64,000 nt of DNA from Dyadobacter jiangsuensis (GCF_003014695.1 NZ_PYAS01000017.1:62001-126000); one strand, 5' to 3'. Counted from the stretch's first letter, positions 26,260 to 35,285 are shown. Translations and numbers: made by a program. The notes: generated from the letters alone by a model not told the origin.

Positions 26260-27357
26260 ATGAAAAAATCAGTACAATCGTCGCTGATGGCGGCAGCCCT
26301 TTTGCTATCTTTTACCTCCATTTCAGTCAATGCACAAACAGTTTCCCCAGACACGTCGCGCAATGCACGCACGCAAAGTTTCTCAGGGACGGTAACTTAT
26401 GATGGTTCGGGTGCGGGAACAGGAGGGAGTGAAGGGACCTACGTAGGCTACAATGCGGGAGCCGTAAACACCGAAGCAAAGAACTCGTTTTTTGGCGCAT
26501 ACAGCGGGCCTGTCAACACAACGGGAAAGCTAAACACATTTGCGGGCGCATATAGCGGTTTCAGTAACACTACCGGATCCTCCAATACATTTGTAGGATA
26601 CCATGCAGGCTATACCACTACTACCGGGGGATTTAATACTTTTATCGGTAACCTGTCCGGAAAGTTCAATTCAACCGGTTTCTGGAATGTATTTATGGGA
26701 TTGCAGGCAGGATATAATAATACAACGGGTAATTCAAACCTATTCCTGGGCAATAATGCTGGTTTCAGCAATACAACGGGTGAATCTAATGTTGCGCTCG
26801 GAATCAATGCGGGATCAGGAAACGTGACCGGCAGCAACAACATATTTATCGGTACAGCTGCCGGATCTGCTGAAACAGGCAGTAATAAACTTTATATATC
26901 CAATTCCAACACGCCTAATCCACTTATTAAGGGTGACTTTGCAAATAGCACGCTTGTATTTAACGGCAAGGTAGGCGTGAGTACTTCGACATTCCCTACG
27001 ACTGTTGGAACTGCGGATGTAAGTGCCTACAAATTATTTGTGAAAGGTGGGATACTAACAGATGAAGTCCGCGTGAGAACCGGCTGGGCAGACTATGTTT
27101 TTCAACATGGATACAAATTGAAAGGGATTTTGGAGGTTGAAAAGTACATTCAAGAAAATGGACACCTACCAAATGTACCATCGGCTAAAACGGTGGAAGA
27201 GGAAGGGTTAAGCCTGGGCGAAATTGCGAAGATACAGCAGGAAAAAATTGAAGAGCTAACCTTGTATCTGATTGAACAAAATAAAAAGCTACAAGACCTT
27301 CAACAACAATTCGATGAGTTCAAGAGAGCAACGGAGCGTCCGGTTGAAAAAAAATAA
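26260..27357 (+). CDS. Repeat-rich surface protein with tail-fibre-like C-terminus
   Basis: The 365-residue protein has a signal peptide (about 1-25, ending VNAQ). Residues about 70-205 consist of 17-residue repeats of the form NTTGxxNTFxGxxAGxx, for example NTTGSSNTFVGYHAGYT, predicted to fold as a left-handed beta-roll like YadA-type adhesin heads. The C-terminal part (about 255-365) has WADYVFQHGYKLKGILEVE, NGHLPNVPSA and a coiled coil (KIEELTLYLIEQNKKLQDLQ), the common Bacteroidota tail-fibre-like module that probably trimerises. It may act in adhesion. It lies 34 bases before the subtilase gene and is AT-richer than its surroundings, a possible sign of transfer. Confidence 0.8.
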   Translation: MKKSVQSSLMAAALLLSFTSISVNAQTVSPDTSRNARTQSFSGTVTYDGSGAGTGGSEGTYVGYNAGAVNTEAKNSFFGAYSGPVNTTGKLNTFAGAYSGFSNTTGSSNTFVGYHAGYTTTTGGFNTFIGNLSGKFNSTGFWNVFMGLQAGYNNTTGNSNLFLGNNAGFSNTTGESNVALGINAGSGNVTGSNNIFIGTAAGSAETGSNKLYISNSNTPNPLIKGDFANSTLVFNGKVGVSTSTFPTTVGTADVSAYKLFVKGGILTDEVRVRTGWADYVFQHGYKLKGILEVEKYIQENGHLPNVPSAKTVEEEGLSLGEIAKIQQEKIEELTLYLIEQNKKLQDLQQQFDEFKRATERPVEKK

Positions 27358-27391
27358 AGTCGAACTTCTCTTAAACTTTAATAGTTGAATT

Positions 27392-29527
27392 ATGAGATCA
27401 ATCAAATTTAAGATAGCTCTCCTATTTCTTTTTGCGTCATTAGCAGCATTTGGCCAAACCGAGGAAGAAATAAAGGAAATACAGAAATCAACGAACGTTG
27501 ATGTACTTCGAAAGATGGGAGAAGAGTTCAGGATTAAGTATGAGCTTAAAAGGAAAAAGTTATTGCAACTTGCTAAAATTCATGGTTGGCCAGTTTCCAT
27601 CGATCTTCCCGATGGAAGAAAGAAAGAGCTAATCGACGTAACTTCTGATATGAAACCCTTGTATCAGGAGCCCCTCAACGCGGGATCATCCAAAATGATG
27701 GGAGCAGACAAGCTTTATACTGGCGGTTCACTAGGCCTGAATGTGAACGGGGAAAGTATGACCGCTGCTATTTTTGAGAATGATATTCGTGCTACGCACG
27801 AAGCTTTCGAGGGTAGAGTACTCTATATGGACACGATTCCAAGAATCGTCGACTCTCATACAACGCATACAGCAGGTACCATTGCAGCTTCCGGTCAATT
27901 CCAGTCCGGGAAAGCCCGAGGAATTGCTCCAAAATCGAATGTGCATATCTATGCGTCAAATTACACAGGTGTGATGAACCGCATAGCAGCCGTTGCGAGT
28001 AATGGCCTGCTCGCTTCTAATCACTCATACTATGAATCAGGCGACTATAATGATGTAGCACACGACATCGATGCGGTTATGTATAATGCCCCCTACTACC
28101 TATCGGTTTGGTCCGGTGGAAATCGAACCTATTATGATGTGAATGCGCAGTGGAAGAACGGGATTTCTGTCGCAGCAGTGGAGCAAGTCAATACCTATAC
28201 CGGGCCGAGTTCAGTTGTCGGAATGTATATCCCAGGTGGAACGTGGGCAACAACACCAGGCCCCTCAGATGACGGTCGCATCAAGCCTGATATTTCCGCT
28301 AAGGGAGTCAATGTGTATTCTACATCGGCATATGTATCCGGGACAGGATCGACAGTTCCCAGCAGCAATTCTTACGCCGCTGGTGATGGAACATCTTTCG
28401 CATCACCAGCGATCGTGGGGTCTATACTTCTGCTCCAACAGCATTTCACCAACATCAATTCACGATTTATGCGTGGAGCCACAATGAAAGCGTTGATTGC
28501 CAATTCGGCAAAGGAGGCCGGACCTAATCCCGGGCCCGACGTTACTTTTGGCTGGGGTTTAATGGACGTGGAAAAAGCAGCAAACACCATTACCAACAAC
28601 GGTGGTAAGTCCCTGATATCCGAGGATAAAATCCTTAGCGGCTATTCCTATTCGCGGGAAATTGTTGCTGACGGCTCTGAACCACTTGTTGCCACAATCT
28701 CGTGGACCGACCCAGCAGGTCCGATTAGAGCAAATAACGACCCCGCACCGGTTCTCGTAAATGACCTTGACCTTCGGCTTTCCGCGAACAGTACCACCTA
28801 TTTCCCATGGAAACTCGACTGGTCGAACGGGAAAACCAGCGCCAGGGCAAACCCAGCATTGCAAGGCGATAACAACCGCGACAATATTGAAAAGGTTGAA
28901 ATCCCAAACCCCATTGCCGGGCAGGTCTACACGCTTACCGTCAATCATAAAGGGTCAATCGGCCCAGGACAGAACTTTTCGATCGTCGTCACCGGGCTGA
29001 AAGAATGTGTGGCGACACGGAACATTGTTTCTCCTGTCAACAGTTTCGCATCTGTGACGGAGCAGGCGTCATCGGCCATTACACTCTCTAATACATTGGA
29101 TTCCAATGCTCATGCAATATACCATGCAGGTGAAGAAGTGGTGATGACAACAGGCTTCACTGCAACGAGGGATTCGCAATTCCGCGGCTACGTGGCGGGT
29201 TGTACCAACGACTATGCTGCCAGACTACGCCCTGTTGAGCGGGCGGTTGTTACCTATCCGATGCCGGTTAGCGACGAAAATACAAGCGAACTCCCCGAAA
29301 ATGCCGTGTACCCCAACCCGGGCACCGGCCTCTTCCGCGTGAAACTCAACGGTATTCCTTCGGGTAAGGTGGAAGTGGTGGCCACCGACGGCAAGGCGAT
29401 ATTCAACAAATCGTTCAAGAAGCAGCCCGAAATGGAAGTGGACATTAAAAACTCAACACCAGGAATCTACATTCTCCGCGTGGTGTCCGACCAAAACGTA
29501 CTGACCAAAAAAATCGTCAAAAAATAG
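27392..29527 (+). CDS. Secreted S8 (subtilisin-like) peptidase with T9SS sorting domain
   Basis: The 711-residue protein has a signal peptide (about 1-21). The S8 domain shows His159 (TTHTAGTIAASG), an oxyanion-hole Asn243 (WSGGN) and Ser334 (GDGTSFASPA). The first catalytic motif is atypical: IFENDIRATHEAF, where related proteins have a WDGG-type Asp, so the acid may be Glu129 or Asp131. A proprotein-convertase-like beta domain follows, then a 3-coathanger-stack-type region (TLDSNAHAIYHAGEEVVMTTGF), and a C-terminal T9SS type A domain (VYPNPGTGLFRVKL to the end KKIVKK). It should be exported across the outer membrane and anchored or released. It is followed by a terminator. Confidence 0.9.
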   Translation: MRSIKFKIALLFLFASLAAFGQTEEEIKEIQKSTNVDVLRKMGEEFRIKYELKRKKLLQLAKIHGWPVSIDLPDGRKKELIDVTSDMKPLYQEPLNAGSSKMMGADKLYTGGSLGLNVNGESMTAAIFENDIRATHEAFEGRVLYMDTIPRIVDSHTTHTAGTIAASGQFQSGKARGIAPKSNVHIYASNYTGVMNRIAAVASNGLLASNHSYYESGDYNDVAHDIDAVMYNAPYYLSVWSGGNRTYYDVNAQWKNGISVAAVEQVNTYTGPSSVVGMYIPGGTWATTPGPSDDGRIKPDISAKGVNVYSTSAYVSGTGSTVPSSNSYAAGDGTSFASPAIVGSILLLQQHFTNINSRFMRGATMKALIANSAKEAGPNPGPDVTFGWGLMDVEKAANTITNNGGKSLISEDKILSGYSYSREIVADGSEPLVATISWTDPAGPIRANNDPAPVLVNDLDLRLSANSTTYFPWKLDWSNGKTSARANPALQGDNNRDNIEKVEIPNPIAGQVYTLTVNHKGSIGPGQNFSIVVTGLKECVATRNIVSPVNSFASVTEQASSAITLSNTLDSNAHAIYHAGEEVVMTTGFTATRDSQFRGYVAGCTNDYAARLRPVERAVVTYPMPVSDENTSELPENAVYPNPGTGLFRVKLNGIPSGKVEVVATDGKAIFNKSFKKQPEMEVDIKNSTPGIYILRVVSDQNVLTKKIVKK

Positions 29528-29547
29528 ATTATTGTTGTGGTAATGTA

Positions 29548-29580
29548 AAAGTGGGCGCCGGCTTTGGTGCCCACTTTTTT
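29548..29580 (+). terminator. Rho-independent terminator after the S8 peptidase
   Basis: Stem AGTGGGC (29550-29556) with GCCCACT (29569-29575), loop of 12, followed by a T run to 29580. Confidence 0.85.
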
Positions 29581-29585
29581 ATCGC

Positions 29586-30395
29586 CTACGACTGAACCAG
29601 CACCGGGAAATTCTCCACGGTCTCCTGGATGCGCTTCCTGAATTGAAACGGCGTGAGGCCGGTAAACTCTTTGAAATTGCGGATGAAATGCGACTGGTCG
29701 GCATATTCCTGCTCAAAGGCGATGTCGGAAAGTTTGTCGTACGACTGGCTGCGGAGCTGGTTGAGCGAGGCCTGGAAACGGCATATCCGTGCAAATAGCA
29801 TGGGCGACAGGCCGATGCCTTCCTGAAAACGCCTTTCGAGCGTGCGCTCCGATACTTGCAGTTCAAGCCGGAGGTCTTTCATGGAAACACCACCCTGCGA
29901 CTGGATAATGCGCTGCAATGCGTACCGCGTGGCGGATTGCAGCATGTGATCGTTGCGGCAAATCTGCTCCCAGAGGCATTCGGAAAGGATATGGGCCTTG
30001 GCTTTCACATCGGCGGCGTTCTCTAACCTTTCCATCAGTTGCTTGCCGTTCAGGAAAAGGTCCAGATCGAGGCAGTCGTCGGTCAGCTCGTTGGAATCTA
30101 TGCCGAAAATGGATTTCAGGGCGTGCGGATAGAAATAAACGCCAATAGTGCTGAAAGTGGCGGGCGACACGATGCGGGTGTGCGCGGTCGATTGCCCGTA
30201 CAGGAATACCGACGACAATTCCTTTCCCTCCTGAAAGAATGCCCCCGGCGCTTGCTGGAAAATGATCCCCGGAGAGCCATCGGCGATGGTCACGAAATGC
30301 ACCTGCTCGTCGGGCCGCCCCGAACTTTCGAGTGCCCAATAGTATCGGACATAGTCCTGCAAATGCGGCGGCGGCTGGATCTGGTGGTATTTCAT
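29586..30395 (-). CDS. AraC-family transcriptional regulator
   Basis: The frame is open far upstream into the preceding gene, but the Met at 30395 (MKYHQIQPPPHLQDYVRYYW) matches the usual start of this family, giving 269 residues. The N-terminal domain resembles DUF6597. The C-terminal AraC double helix-turn-helix shows LRLELQVSERTLERRFQEGIG and LSDIAFEQEYADQSHFIRNF, followed by GLTPFQFRKR. It lies 34 bases downstream of the NmrA-type reductase gene on the same strand, so it may regulate that gene. The ligand is unknown. Confidence 0.92.
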   Translation of the reverse strand: MKYHQIQPPPHLQDYVRYYWALESSGRPDEQVHFVTIADGSPGIIFQQAPGAFFQEGKELSSVFLYGQSTAHTRIVSPATFSTIGVYFYPHALKSIFGIDSNELTDDCLDLDLFLNGKQLMERLENAADVKAKAHILSECLWEQICRNDHMLQSATRYALQRIIQSQGGVSMKDLRLELQVSERTLERRFQEGIGLSPMLFARICRFQASLNQLRSQSYDKLSDIAFEQEYADQSHFIRNFKEFTGLTPFQFRKRIQETVENFPVLVQS

Positions 30396-30429
30396 GGCTA
30401 TTGAGTTGTGAGGCAAGTTACCGATTTTT

Positions 30430-31287
30430 TCAAAACAATCCCCGCAGATATTCCTGAACACCAAGCGGTTTGCGGCCCAGGAACCCTTCGAGGGAAGGAT
30501 GCGTCTTGTCAAATTCCCCTGCCCGGATACTGTCGGCCATACTGGCGTAAAAACCGGCCTCCTCTTCATCCAATCCGAAACCGAGCAGGCCTTTGCGGTA
30601 ATCTTCCGGCGAAATGTCGGTATGCGCAGCTTCCTGATAGCCCGCAATGTCCTTCAATTTCAATGCGACATCCGCAAAACTGAACGTTTCCGACCCGGTA
30701 ATATCGTGCGTGGAATTGTCGAATGCGGGTCCGGTGAGCACATTGGCCAATGCCTCGGCAATATCCTTTCGTGAGGCGAAACTCACACGTCCGGTGCCCG
30801 ATGGATAGAAAATCCGGCCGTCGCCCATGGCTTCGCCGATGAACAGCGGAATGGTTTCATGGTACATGCTGTTGCGGAAAAAGACGTAGCGCATCCCGCT
30901 CTGGCGGATCAGCGCCTCGGTATTCCGGCAAATGTGTGCCGCATGGAAATGTGCCGACTCTTCCGGAAAAAGCGTGCTGGTGTAAACGACTTCCTTCACA
31001 CCGCATTTCACCGCCGCATGTACCACGCGCGTTTCCTGCGCCATCGCACGGATGCCCGTGGCCGAGGCCGAGATTTGCAATAACCGGTGCACGCCGGTCA
31101 GCGCTTGCTCCAACGACTCCTGGTTTTCATAATCGGCCACATGGATGTGTATGCCTGAGCCTGCATAGTCGCTGAGTTTGTCAGCGTCACGCACGATCGC
31201 GACGATGTTTTCCGGCTGCGTTTTTTTCAATAAAAATGAAAGGGTGGCTTTCCCGAGGTTTCCGTTTGCTCCTGTAATAGCTATCAT
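30430..31287 (-). CDS. NmrA/atypical-SDR NAD(P)-binding protein
   Basis: The 285-residue protein begins MIAITGANGNLGKATLSFLL, with the GxxGxxG dinucleotide motif at residue 6. NIVAIVRDADK and VHAAVKCGVKEVVYTSTL follow, as in NmrA-like and quinone oxidoreductase 2-type atypical SDRs. The usual catalytic YxxxK is not evident, so it may act as a redox sensor or quinone reductase. It is the first gene of a two-gene unit with the AraC regulator and is divergent from the antiporter gene. Confidence 0.88.
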   Translation of the reverse strand: MIAITGANGNLGKATLSFLLKKTQPENIVAIVRDADKLSDYAGSGIHIHVADYENQESLEQALTGVHRLLQISASATGIRAMAQETRVVHAAVKCGVKEVVYTSTLFPEESAHFHAAHICRNTEALIRQSGMRYVFFRNSMYHETIPLFIGEAMGDGRIFYPSGTGRVSFASRKDIAEALANVLTGPAFDNSTHDITGSETFSFADVALKLKDIAGYQEAAHTDISPEDYRKGLLGFGLDEEEAGFYASMADSIRAGEFDKTHPSLEGFLGRKPLGVQEYLRGLF

Positions 31288-31311
31288 TGTTTTGTTTGTT
31301 TTAGTTTAAAG

Positions 31312-31319
31312 CAAAACTA
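31312..31319 (-). promoter_or_regulatory. Predicted -7 box for the NmrA-type gene
   Basis: The minus strand reads TAGTTTTG (plus CAAAACTA), 25 bases before the ATG at 31287. A TTTG lies 16 bases upstream on the minus strand (31336-31339), slightly short of the usual spacing. Confidence 0.45.
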
Positions 31320-31380
31320 GACGCCGTCCGTCCCTCAAAATAGAACAAAACCGACAGGCCTGATTTTTGGCCCGGTAGCC

Positions 31381-31409
31381 TTGATTTTTCCCAATCATCC
31401 TTAGATTTG
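31381..31409 (+). promoter_or_regulatory. Predicted promoter for the antiporter gene
   Basis: TTG (31381-31383), 18 bases, then TAGATTTG (31402-31409), an exact TAnnTTTG match at normal spacing. The leader would be about 38 bases. Confidence 0.6.
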
Positions 31410-31452
31410 AAACGACAGACCCGAGCGTCGTCAGCCCCAGAAATTCAGTATT

Positions 31453-32697
31453 ATGGAGAATTACAGTATCGTCATCTTTATTATGGCTATCATGATCGGC
31501 CTTTCCGCTATGGCCGATAGCGTCAGGATACCCTATCCTGTGTTGCTAATTACGGCTGGGATCGCCATCGGGTTCATTCCCGCGTTACCCGTCATCGAGC
31601 TCAATCCGGAAGTGGTGTTCCTGATATTCCTGCCTCCCTTACTATATGATGCTGCCTTCAATATCAACTTTCAGGATTTCAGGACCAATATCAACACCAT
31701 CAGCACGCTCGCCATTTCGCTTGTATTCATCACAGCATCCGGCATTGCGGCGGTGTCGTACTACCTCATTCCCGGCATGACCTGGCCGCTGGCATTCGTC
31801 CTGGGATCCATATTGTCTGCCACCGACGCCGTTGCCGCCATGAGCATTACCAAAGGCCTTGGCCTTTCTTCCAAAACCAATACCATTCTGGAAGGTGAAA
31901 GTTTGGTGAACGATGCGTCTGCATTGGTTGCGTACCGGTTTTCGGTAGCAGCGGTAACCGGCTCCGCATTCGTATTCTGGCAAGCCTCCGCCGAATTTGC
32001 CGTATTGCCGCTAGGCGGCGCGATCGTTGGGCTGGTCATCGGGCGGATACTGGGCTTCATTATTATGCGCATCCACAACAATGCGCAGGCGACCATCGGC
32101 ATGATGCTTCTGATGCCCTTCGTGGCCTACCGGGTGGCGGAAGAGCTCGAAGTATCGGGCGTGATCGCGGTCGTGATCCTCGGCCTCGGTATCGCCGATT
32201 TTAGCAAGAAGATTTTCCCCGACCGCCTCAAACAGCAATCCAAAACCATCTGGGAGATCATCATTTTCCTGCTCAACGGACTCATATTTATCCTTATAGG
32301 ACTGCAATTCCCGTACGTGATCAAAAACATCAGCAGCGATCAGCTCCTTCCCTATATCGGTTATGCATTGATTATCACCATTATCGCGCTCATACTCCGT
32401 ATGGTGCGCGTGTTCTGGCAACGGGCCAACCTCCAAAAAGGCTTCGAAAGCGGTCGCGGCAGGATCAGCGAAAATGCGTTGCTCGATTTCAAGAACAGCC
32501 TCATCATCAGCTGGTCGGGCATGCGCGGCATCGTCTCACTCGCCATCGCCATCGGTCTTCCCACGCACCTGCACGACGGCACGCCCTTCCCGCTCCGCGA
32601 CGCGATTATCTTCATTTCGGTAGCTGTGGTGCTGTTTACACTGATTGGGCAGGGATTGACGCTGCCCTGGATTGTGAAGCGGCTGGGAGACGCCTGA
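31453..32697 (+). CDS. Na+/H+ antiporter, CPA1 (NhaP/NHE) type
   Basis: The 414-residue membrane protein has about twelve hydrophobic segments. The core CPA1 signature is present: VVFLIFLPPLLYDAAFN, LGSILSATDAVAAM, and GESLVNDASALVAYRF with the ion-binding Asn-Asp pair. The C-terminal half has SGMRGIVSLAIAIGLP, also conserved in this group. It should exchange Na+ (or K+) for H+ across the inner membrane for pH and salt homeostasis. No long cytoplasmic C-terminal domain is present. It is monocistronic as far as can be seen. Confidence 0.93.
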   Translation: MENYSIVIFIMAIMIGLSAMADSVRIPYPVLLITAGIAIGFIPALPVIELNPEVVFLIFLPPLLYDAAFNINFQDFRTNINTISTLAISLVFITASGIAAVSYYLIPGMTWPLAFVLGSILSATDAVAAMSITKGLGLSSKTNTILEGESLVNDASALVAYRFSVAAVTGSAFVFWQASAEFAVLPLGGAIVGLVIGRILGFIIMRIHNNAQATIGMMLLMPFVAYRVAEELEVSGVIAVVILGLGIADFSKKIFPDRLKQQSKTIWEIIIFLLNGLIFILIGLQFPYVIKNISSDQLLPYIGYALIITIIALILRMVRVFWQRANLQKGFESGRGRISENALLDFKNSLIISWSGMRGIVSLAIAIGLPTHLHDGTPFPLRDAIIFISVAVVLFTLIGQGLTLPWIVKRLGDA

Positions 32698-32740
32698 TCT
32701 GTTTCAACCTGTCAAACTTTTTTTCAATTTCCCACCTTTC

Positions 32741-32754
32741 TTAACCTAGGTTAA
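32741..32754. promoter_or_regulatory. Perfect 14-bp palindrome, candidate operator
   Basis: TTAACCTAGGTTAA is its own reverse complement. It lies 22 bases upstream of the -7 box of the esterase gene, so a repressor or activator bound here could control it. Confidence 0.5.
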
Positions 32755-32776
32755 TGTTTCCGGTTTCCCGCTGGTC

Positions 32777-32784
32777 TAGTTTTG
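32777..32784 (+). promoter_or_regulatory. Predicted -7 box for the esterase gene
   Basis: TAGTTTTG matches TAnnTTTG, about 63 bases before the ATG at 32847. No strong -33 box is seen; TTTC at 32757-32760 is 16 bases away. Confidence 0.45.
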
Positions 32785-32846
32785 TCATATCAAATCAATC
32801 GCAACAAGGCAAAACAAATATTAAATCTCAAAAACCTTTTAAGATC

Positions 32847-33827
32847 ATGGAAACTCTGAATATCATCGACCCAGCCAACGACCCTGCTATTTTTGAAGAT
32901 GTAAAAACTTTCCTCAACGCCCTGAACTCGGGAGGCGGTACCCCGCTGGAACAACTTTCACCCGCAGACGCACGTAACGTGCTCGTAGGCGCTCAAAATT
33001 CCGTAGAGGTGGATTTGTCGGGCATCGAAACCAGCGAAAAAACCATTACCCAGGACGGCCTTACCGTCAAACTCGATATCGTAAAACCAGCAGGTGCCAC
33101 CGAAAAACTGCCGGTGTTCATCTTCATTCACGGCGGTGGCTGGGTACTTGGCGATTTTCCTACCCACAAACGCATTGTCCGCGACCTCGTGGTGTATTCA
33201 GGCGCAGCAGCGGTTTTCGTGAACTACACTCCATCACCCGAAGCGAAATATCCCGTGGCTATCAATGAAATATATGCGGCAACCAAATGGGTGGCCGAAC
33301 ATGGCGACGAGATCAACGTCGACGGCAGCAGGCTGGTAGTGGCCGGTAACAGCGTGGGCGGCGACATGGCTGCCGTTACGGCCTTGAAAGCCAAAGACAA
33401 CAATGGCCCTGAAATCAAATTGCAGGTGCTCCTCTGGCCGGTAACCGACGCCAACTTCGAAACCGTTTCGTACAACCAGTTTGCCGAAGGCCGCTTCCTG
33501 ACCAAAAACATGATGAAATGGTTCTGGGATAACTACACCACCGATCCCGAAGAAAGAAAACACCGCTACGCTTCCCCATTGCAAGCGACCACGGAACAGC
33601 TGCAAGGCCTGCCTCCTGCCCTGGTGCAAACCGCTGAAAATGACGTTCTCCGCGACGAAGGCGAAGCATATGCCCGCAAACTGGAAGCCGCCGGCGTTAA
33701 AACCACATTGGCAAGATACCAGGGCCTGATCCACGACTACGGCCTGCTGAACCCACTGGCCAATGTCCCTGCCGTTCAGGGAGCGCTCCTTCAAGCCGGT
33801 GCCGCTATCCGCGAGGCTTTGAAGTAA
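32847..33827 (+). CDS. Alpha/beta hydrolase, hormone-sensitive-lipase family esterase
   Basis: The Met at 32847 (METLNIIDPANDPAIFEDV) starts the conserved region; 31 upstream codons are open but overlap the promoter. The 326-residue protein shows the HSL oxyanion motif FIHGGGWVLG, the nucleophile motif VAGNSVGGDMA (Ser in GNSxGG), a Glu/Asp in ENDVLRDEGE and a catalytic His in GLIHDYGLL. It should hydrolyse esters of short or medium acids. No signal peptide is seen, so it is cytoplasmic. A strong terminator follows. The single gene lies in its own unit behind a palindromic candidate operator. Confidence 0.92.
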   Translation: METLNIIDPANDPAIFEDVKTFLNALNSGGGTPLEQLSPADARNVLVGAQNSVEVDLSGIETSEKTITQDGLTVKLDIVKPAGATEKLPVFIFIHGGGWVLGDFPTHKRIVRDLVVYSGAAAVFVNYTPSPEAKYPVAINEIYAATKWVAEHGDEINVDGSRLVVAGNSVGGDMAAVTALKAKDNNGPEIKLQVLLWPVTDANFETVSYNQFAEGRFLTKNMMKWFWDNYTTDPEERKHRYASPLQATTEQLQGLPPALVQTAENDVLRDEGEAYARKLEAAGVKTTLARYQGLIHDYGLLNPLANVPAVQGALLQAGAAIREALK

Positions 33828-33850
33828 TTTCAGTACATACTACTACACGG

Positions 33851-33883
33851 AAACGGGTTATGCGAAAGTGTAACCCGTTTTTT
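33851..33883 (+). terminator. Rho-independent terminator after the esterase gene
   Basis: Perfect 10-bp stem AAACGGGTTA (33851-33860) with TAACCCGTTT (33871-33880), 10-base loop, then further T residues. Confidence 0.9.
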
Positions 33884-34034
33884 ACTTTTTGATACTCCTA
33901 CCTGTCAGATTATCAATTAATTATAAATATTTTATAAAAAAATAAGAGAATAACGTGAATATTCCGGTCGTTTTGTGTGTCTAGATTTTGAGTAAGCGGT
34001 TATCTTGCCGCACCTAAATCCTTACAGTGATTCT

Positions 34035-35285
34035 ATGACGCAAAGACAAATCGGGGCAATTGCCGTATTTTCAGGCTATCTGCTCCTGGCCATCACAGTG
34101 TACCGATGGCAACTATTCACACACTTCGTTTGGACGATCCTGCTTTTCAAAGCACTCGTTCCCATTGCATTTGTGCTCTTTTGCTGGTCGGTTACCCGGC
34201 TGCTCAAAATGCCTTTCTGGACGGCGCTGCTGATTCCGGCACTCGCCGAAATGGCCTCCTATTTTTACATCCGGCATACGATCGCGGTCAATCAGCATAC
34301 CGAGAGACACGAGGTGGGTGTACTCGGAAAATGGATCAACTACCGCGACGTGATCCAGTTCAACCGGCATTTTGCCAGCTACTCGCCCGACCTCGGCTAC
34401 GTGCTCCGGCCCAACAGCGAAGGGGTGCATTCGAGCCTGGAATACAGCAATACATTCAAAATCAACAGCTTCGGCGTACGAGATAACGAAAGCTCCCTCG
34501 ATAACCCCGAGCTGGTGTTCCTCGGCGATTCCTTCACCATGGGCTGGGGCGTGGACGAAGATCAGACCTACGCCGACCTTACGGGCCGGAAACTGGGCGT
34601 CAAAACGCTGAACGCCGGGATTTCATCCTACGGTACCTACCGCGAAATGCTGCTTTTCTCTAAAATGAAACGGGATTCCGTGAGGCTGGTGGTGTTGCAA
34701 TATTGCGATAACGATTTCGAGGAAAACGAAGCACGCAACGAGCCCCGCAACGACCCTCAGCAGCTGACACCAAAAACATTTGAAAATACCGCGACTTTCA
34801 ACCGCATCAACGAAACCTATTACCCGATGCGCTACACCTATTTTTTCGTGCGGGAAAAGGATCTGCTCAAACGGATCTGGACGAGCCCGGTACAGGTGTT
34901 CCGCGAGATCGGCGGCGCATTGTCGTCATGGCTGGGAGGCAGGCAGCTCGACGTCGTGACGCCGCCGGATATCAAAACGCCTGCCGAAACGAAGCCCCAG
35001 GCGGAGTACTTTTTCAAATCGCTCGCCAAGATCCGGAAGTTTTACAAAGGCAATATCGTGGTCATGCATCTCGACGGCCGCTATACCCGCCCCGAAATGA
35101 TCCGCGCGTTTGAAGCGGAAGCGCAGCGAAGCGGCGACGGGCATCTGTTTTTCCTGCATACCGACGAGCTCCTCCAAGCACAGGATTACTACCCGGTCGA
35201 CGGGCACATCAAAGCGTCAGGGCATGCGAAAATCTCGGAAGCATTGGTCAAAATGGTTGGCGAGAAAAGCTTGCTTACGCGCTGA
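34035..35285 (+). CDS. Membrane SGNH/GDSL hydrolase-like protein
   Basis: From the Met at 34035 the protein has 416 residues with three or so hydrophobic segments in the first 85 residues (FSGYLLLAITVY, FVWTILLFKALVPIAFVLF, WTALLIPALAEMASYF). The SGNH domain follows: ELVFLGDSFTMGWGV (nucleophile Ser in GDSF), NAGISSYGTYREM, VVLQYCDND and VDGHIKASGHAKI with the catalytic Asp-His pair. Such proteins may edit acyl groups on surface polysaccharides. Its last eleven bases overlap the convergent LytTR gene. Confidence 0.82.
   Translation: MTQRQIGAIAVFSGYLLLAITVYRWQLFTHFVWTILLFKALVPIAFVLFCWSVTRLLKMPFWTALLIPALAEMASYFYIRHTIAVNQHTERHEVGVLGKWINYRDVIQFNRHFASYSPDLGYVLRPNSEGVHSSLEYSNTFKINSFGVRDNESSLDNPELVFLGDSFTMGWGVDEDQTYADLTGRKLGVKTLNAGISSYGTYREMLLFSKMKRDSVRLVVLQYCDNDFEENEARNEPRNDPQQLTPKTFENTATFNRINETYYPMRYTYFFVREKDLLKRIWTSPVQVFREIGGALSSWLGGRQLDVVTPPDIKTPAETKPQAEYFFKSLAKIRKFYKGNIVVMHLDGRYTRPEMIRAFEAEAQRSGDGHLFFLHTDELLQAQDYYPVDGHIKASGHAKISEALVKMVGEKSLLTR

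Noticed and set aside
30396..30647. N-terminal extension of the AraC regulator into the upstream gene
   Set aside because: The extra 84 codons overlap the reductase gene and look like its shadow frame; the Met at 30395 matches the family start.
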